Shown here: one piece after another, positions 7,264 to 8,938 of the stretch
How positions within the stretch are numbered: the stretch's first letter is position 1
Layout of the letters: each line of letters begins with the position of its first letter
Source of the DNA: an uncultured Solobacterium sp.
Lineage (GTDB): Bacteria; Bacillota_I; Bacilli_A; Erysipelotrichales; Erysipelotrichaceae
Reading direction: 5' to 3'
Assembly: GCA_937895985.1 (NCBI GenBank)
Contig: CALBKL010000394.1
Span: 1 to 8,938, forward strand
Length of the DNA: 8,938 nt
The notes under the pieces: generated by a model
Databases searched by the model: none
Told to the model about the DNA's origin: nothing
Seen by the model: only the letters and a program-made list of their open reading frames with translations
Position numbers and translations under genes: made by a program

Positions 7264-7287
7264 AAGGCACTCATTGAGTGCCTTTTT
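7264..7287 (+). terminator. Intrinsic terminator of the str operon
   Basis: AAGGCACTC (7264-7272) pairs perfectly with GAGTGCCTT (7276-7284) around a 3-nt loop, followed by TTTTT (7283-7287). It lies 15 nt after the tuf stop and separates the operon from the transporter gene. Confidence 0.92.
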
Positions 7288-7325
7288 CTGTGCGATTTCT
7301 ATGAATCAAAATTTGTAATTTGCGT

Positions 7326-7331
7326 TATACT
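7326..7331 (+). promoter_or_regulatory. Possible -10 box for the transporter gene
   Basis: TATACT (7326-7331, 5 of 6) lies about 38 nt before the transporter ATG and 39 nt after the upstream terminator, where a promoter is needed. No convincing -35 hexamer is found 16-18 bp upstream and there is no extended -10 TG, so the site is only a candidate and may need an activator. Confidence 0.3.
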
Positions 7332-7368
7332 ATTTGTTGTAGTAAATTACAGGGGAGAATTTAACTCT

Positions 7369-8829
7369 ATGAATAAGAGTAGTAGCAAAAGAAACATAAT
7401 TATTATCATATCTTTGTTATTGATGTTTGGTATGCGTTTTCTGCCTGCATTAGCTGGTTTATCCGCATCTGGAATGCAGGTATTGGGAATCTTTGCAGGA
7501 ACTTTATTATTGTGGTTAACGATTGCGATTGATTGGCCATCAATTCTATTAATAGGTGCACTTGCATTTGTGCCTGAATTAAAGATTGGTACAATCTTAG
7601 CTGGTGCTTATGGTGGAACAATCTTTGTATTCTTGATGTTTACTTTTGTTGTAACATACGCACTGTCAAAGACATCCTATATCAAGAGAATTGCATTATT
7701 GTTTATTCATTCTAAACTAGCGATGAGGGGACCGTGGATATTTATCACATTGTACTTTGCAAGTATTCTTGTAGTGGGTAGTTTTATTTCACCTACGGTA
7801 CTATTCTTTGTTTATCTTCCAATTTTAGAAGAGATTTACGTTTTACTAGAACTGAAGAAGGGTGATAAGCTTGCGTCTATCTTAATGATGGGAACGGTGA
7901 TTATGTGCGGTATCTCATCGGGCATGACACCAATTGCACATGTATTCCCGGTAATTGCGATGAATGCATATACTGAATTATATGGAAGTGTGATTCATTA
8001 TGGTAGTTATATGCTAGCAGCAATTCCCGTAGGTATTTTAACTGCACTAGTGACACTACTAGTATTCCGATTTGTGATTAATCCAGATACTTCATCGTTT
8101 GCGAATTATGAGAAAAAGAAGATTAACGTAGATCTACAGAAACCAACACGTGCAGAGAATCTTGTACTTGCGGTATTTATCCTTGTTGTATGCATGTGGG
8201 TATTACCAAACTTATGCATGCATATTATTAAGGAAGGTCCTATCTATATTGGTTTAAAGTATTTAGATAAGCTTGGAACAGCATTTCCACCATTAGTTGG
8301 CATCGTTCTATTATCTGTTTTAACAGATGAAGGAAAGCCTTTATTAAATTTAGGTGAAGCAATGAGCAAGGGTGTATCGTGGCCATCACTTATTATGTGT
8401 GCTGGTACAACTGTGCTTGGTGCAGCGATTACCAATAGTGATATTGGTGTAACTGCATGGATATCCGCAGGATTATCTCCGATTACATCTCACTTACCAG
8501 TGATGATTATGGTATTCATTTTTATCCTTTGGGCTGCAATTCAAACAAATTTATCTAGCAATATGGTAACTGCTACAGTTGTGTCTGCCGCTGCTTTAGC
8601 GGTAACTGCAAATATGACAACAGTGAACGTAGCAGCACTGATTGTAAACATTGGAATGATATCTGCATTTGCTTTTGCGACACCTCCAGCAATGCCTTGT
8701 GTAGCGATAGCGGTGTCGAGTGGTTGGACAAATACAAAGCAGATGATGGTATACGGATTCATTATTATGTTTATAGCTGTAGTAATCTCTACGCTAATTG
8801 GTTATCCTATTGCGACAGCGTTACTATAA
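7369..8829 (+). CDS. SLC13/DASS-type anion transporter, substrate unknown
   Basis: This 486-residue membrane protein is almost wholly hydrophobic, with about 11-12 predicted membrane segments after a short basic N-terminus (MNKSSSKR). It is assigned to the SLC13/DASS group of the ion-transporter superfamily, whose members usually move di/tricarboxylates or sulfate with Na+. Internal-repeat landmarks fit: a first re-entrant-loop region with SFISPTVLFF (138-147) and GISSGMTPIAHVFP (181-194), and a second with NLSSNMVTAT (394-403) and FATPPAMP (436-443). The SNT signatures that bind substrate and Na+ in the dicarboxylate members are altered to SPT (141-143) and SNM (397-399), so the substrate may not be a classical carboxylate. 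AGGGGAG (7351-7357) precedes the chosen ATG; the in-frame ATG at 7258 lies upstream of the tuf terminator and is rejected. It is expressed alone between two terminators. Confidence 0.82.
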   Translation: MNKSSSKRNIIIIISLLLMFGMRFLPALAGLSASGMQVLGIFAGTLLLWLTIAIDWPSILLIGALAFVPELKIGTILAGAYGGTIFVFLMFTFVVTYALSKTSYIKRIALLFIHSKLAMRGPWIFITLYFASILVVGSFISPTVLFFVYLPILEEIYVLLELKKGDKLASILMMGTVIMCGISSGMTPIAHVFPVIAMNAYTELYGSVIHYGSYMLAAIPVGILTALVTLLVFRFVINPDTSSFANYEKKKINVDLQKPTRAENLVLAVFILVVCMWVLPNLCMHIIKEGPIYIGLKYLDKLGTAFPPLVGIVLLSVLTDEGKPLLNLGEAMSKGVSWPSLIMCAGTTVLGAAITNSDIGVTAWISAGLSPITSHLPVMIMVFIFILWAAIQTNLSSNMVTATVVSAAALAVTANMTTVNVAALIVNIGMISAFAFATPPAMPCVAIAVSSGWTNTKQMMVYGFIIMFIAVVISTLIGYPIATALL

Positions 8830-8887
8830 ATTGATTAAAACAACTGAATTCACTTGTGATAAACGATGTTGGTATTTCACATGCATG

Positions 8888-8914
8888 CCGGTAGAAGAGT
8901 TTACCGGTTTTCTT
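8888..8914 (+). terminator. Intrinsic terminator of the transporter gene
   Basis: CCGGTAGA (8888-8895) pairs with TTTACCGG (8900-8907) over 8 bp with one G-U pair and an AGAG loop, followed by TTTTCTT (8908-8914). It lies 58 nt after the transporter stop. Confidence 0.82.
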
Positions 8915-8938
8915 ATGAAATTGGTTAAATAGATATAG

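Noticed and set aside
7258..7368. Upstream in-frame start for the transporter at 7258
   Set aside because: The extension would span the tuf terminator hairpin and has no ribosome binding site; AGGGGAG is placed for 7369.
8830..8887. TGTGA...TCACA imperfect inverted repeat after the transporter, possible regulator site
   Set aside because: It lies downstream of the gene with no following gene in the window, matches only 5 bp per arm, and is likely chance.

Overview
The window looks like chromosomal DNA of a low-to-moderate GC Gram-positive bacterium (Firmicutes/Bacillota). The evidence is the strong AGGAGG-type ribosome binding sites, the long Gram-positive form of ribosomal protein S12, and the AT-rich intergenic DNA with compact hairpin/T-tract terminators. 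Protein style and the mix of neighbours suggest the Erysipelotrichia (Solobacterium/Bulleidia/Holdemania-like), but that is an inference from memory and no species is claimed.

Layout. (1) 1-~1720: an IS1182-family insertion sequence with an intact 518-residue DDE transposase on the + strand. Its left end is not resolved because the window starts there. (2) 1721-2672: a convergent (- strand) gene for an uncharacterised 296-residue protein with an N-terminal CxxC...CxxC zinc-ribbon, ending at an elaborate terminator stem that abuts its stop codon. (3) 2673-2970: a divergent intergenic region of about 300 bp. It holds a near-consensus promoter for the ribosomal operon, a weaker promoter-like sequence for the zinc-ribbon gene, and a structured mRNA leader before rpsL. 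(4) 2971-7248: a complete str operon, rpsL-rpsG-fusA-tuf, with short spacers of 18 nt between the first three genes. The 84-nt fusA-tuf spacer carries a candidate internal promoter overlapping a long hairpin. The operon ends at a strong intrinsic terminator. (5) 7369-8829: a separately transcribed 12-TM-class anion transporter of the SLC13/DASS (ArsB/NhaD-like) type with non-canonical SNT motifs, closed by its own terminator.

The four str-operon genes act together in translation: S12 and S7 build the 30S decoding centre and head, EF-Tu delivers aminoacyl-tRNA, and EF-G translocates. The flanking genes have no evident functional link to translation. The usual Firmicutes neighbours (rpoB/rpoC upstream, the S10 operon downstream) are absent, so the operon sits here as an isolated module.

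I see no CRISPR array, phage module, toxin-antitoxin pair or defence system, and nothing that amounts to a clear new biological system. The points most worth checking are the structured rpsL leader, a Gln at a fusidic-acid-pocket position of EF-G that is normally His, the apparently leaderless transposase mRNA, the fusA-tuf promoter/hairpin overlap, and the altered substrate motifs of the transporter.
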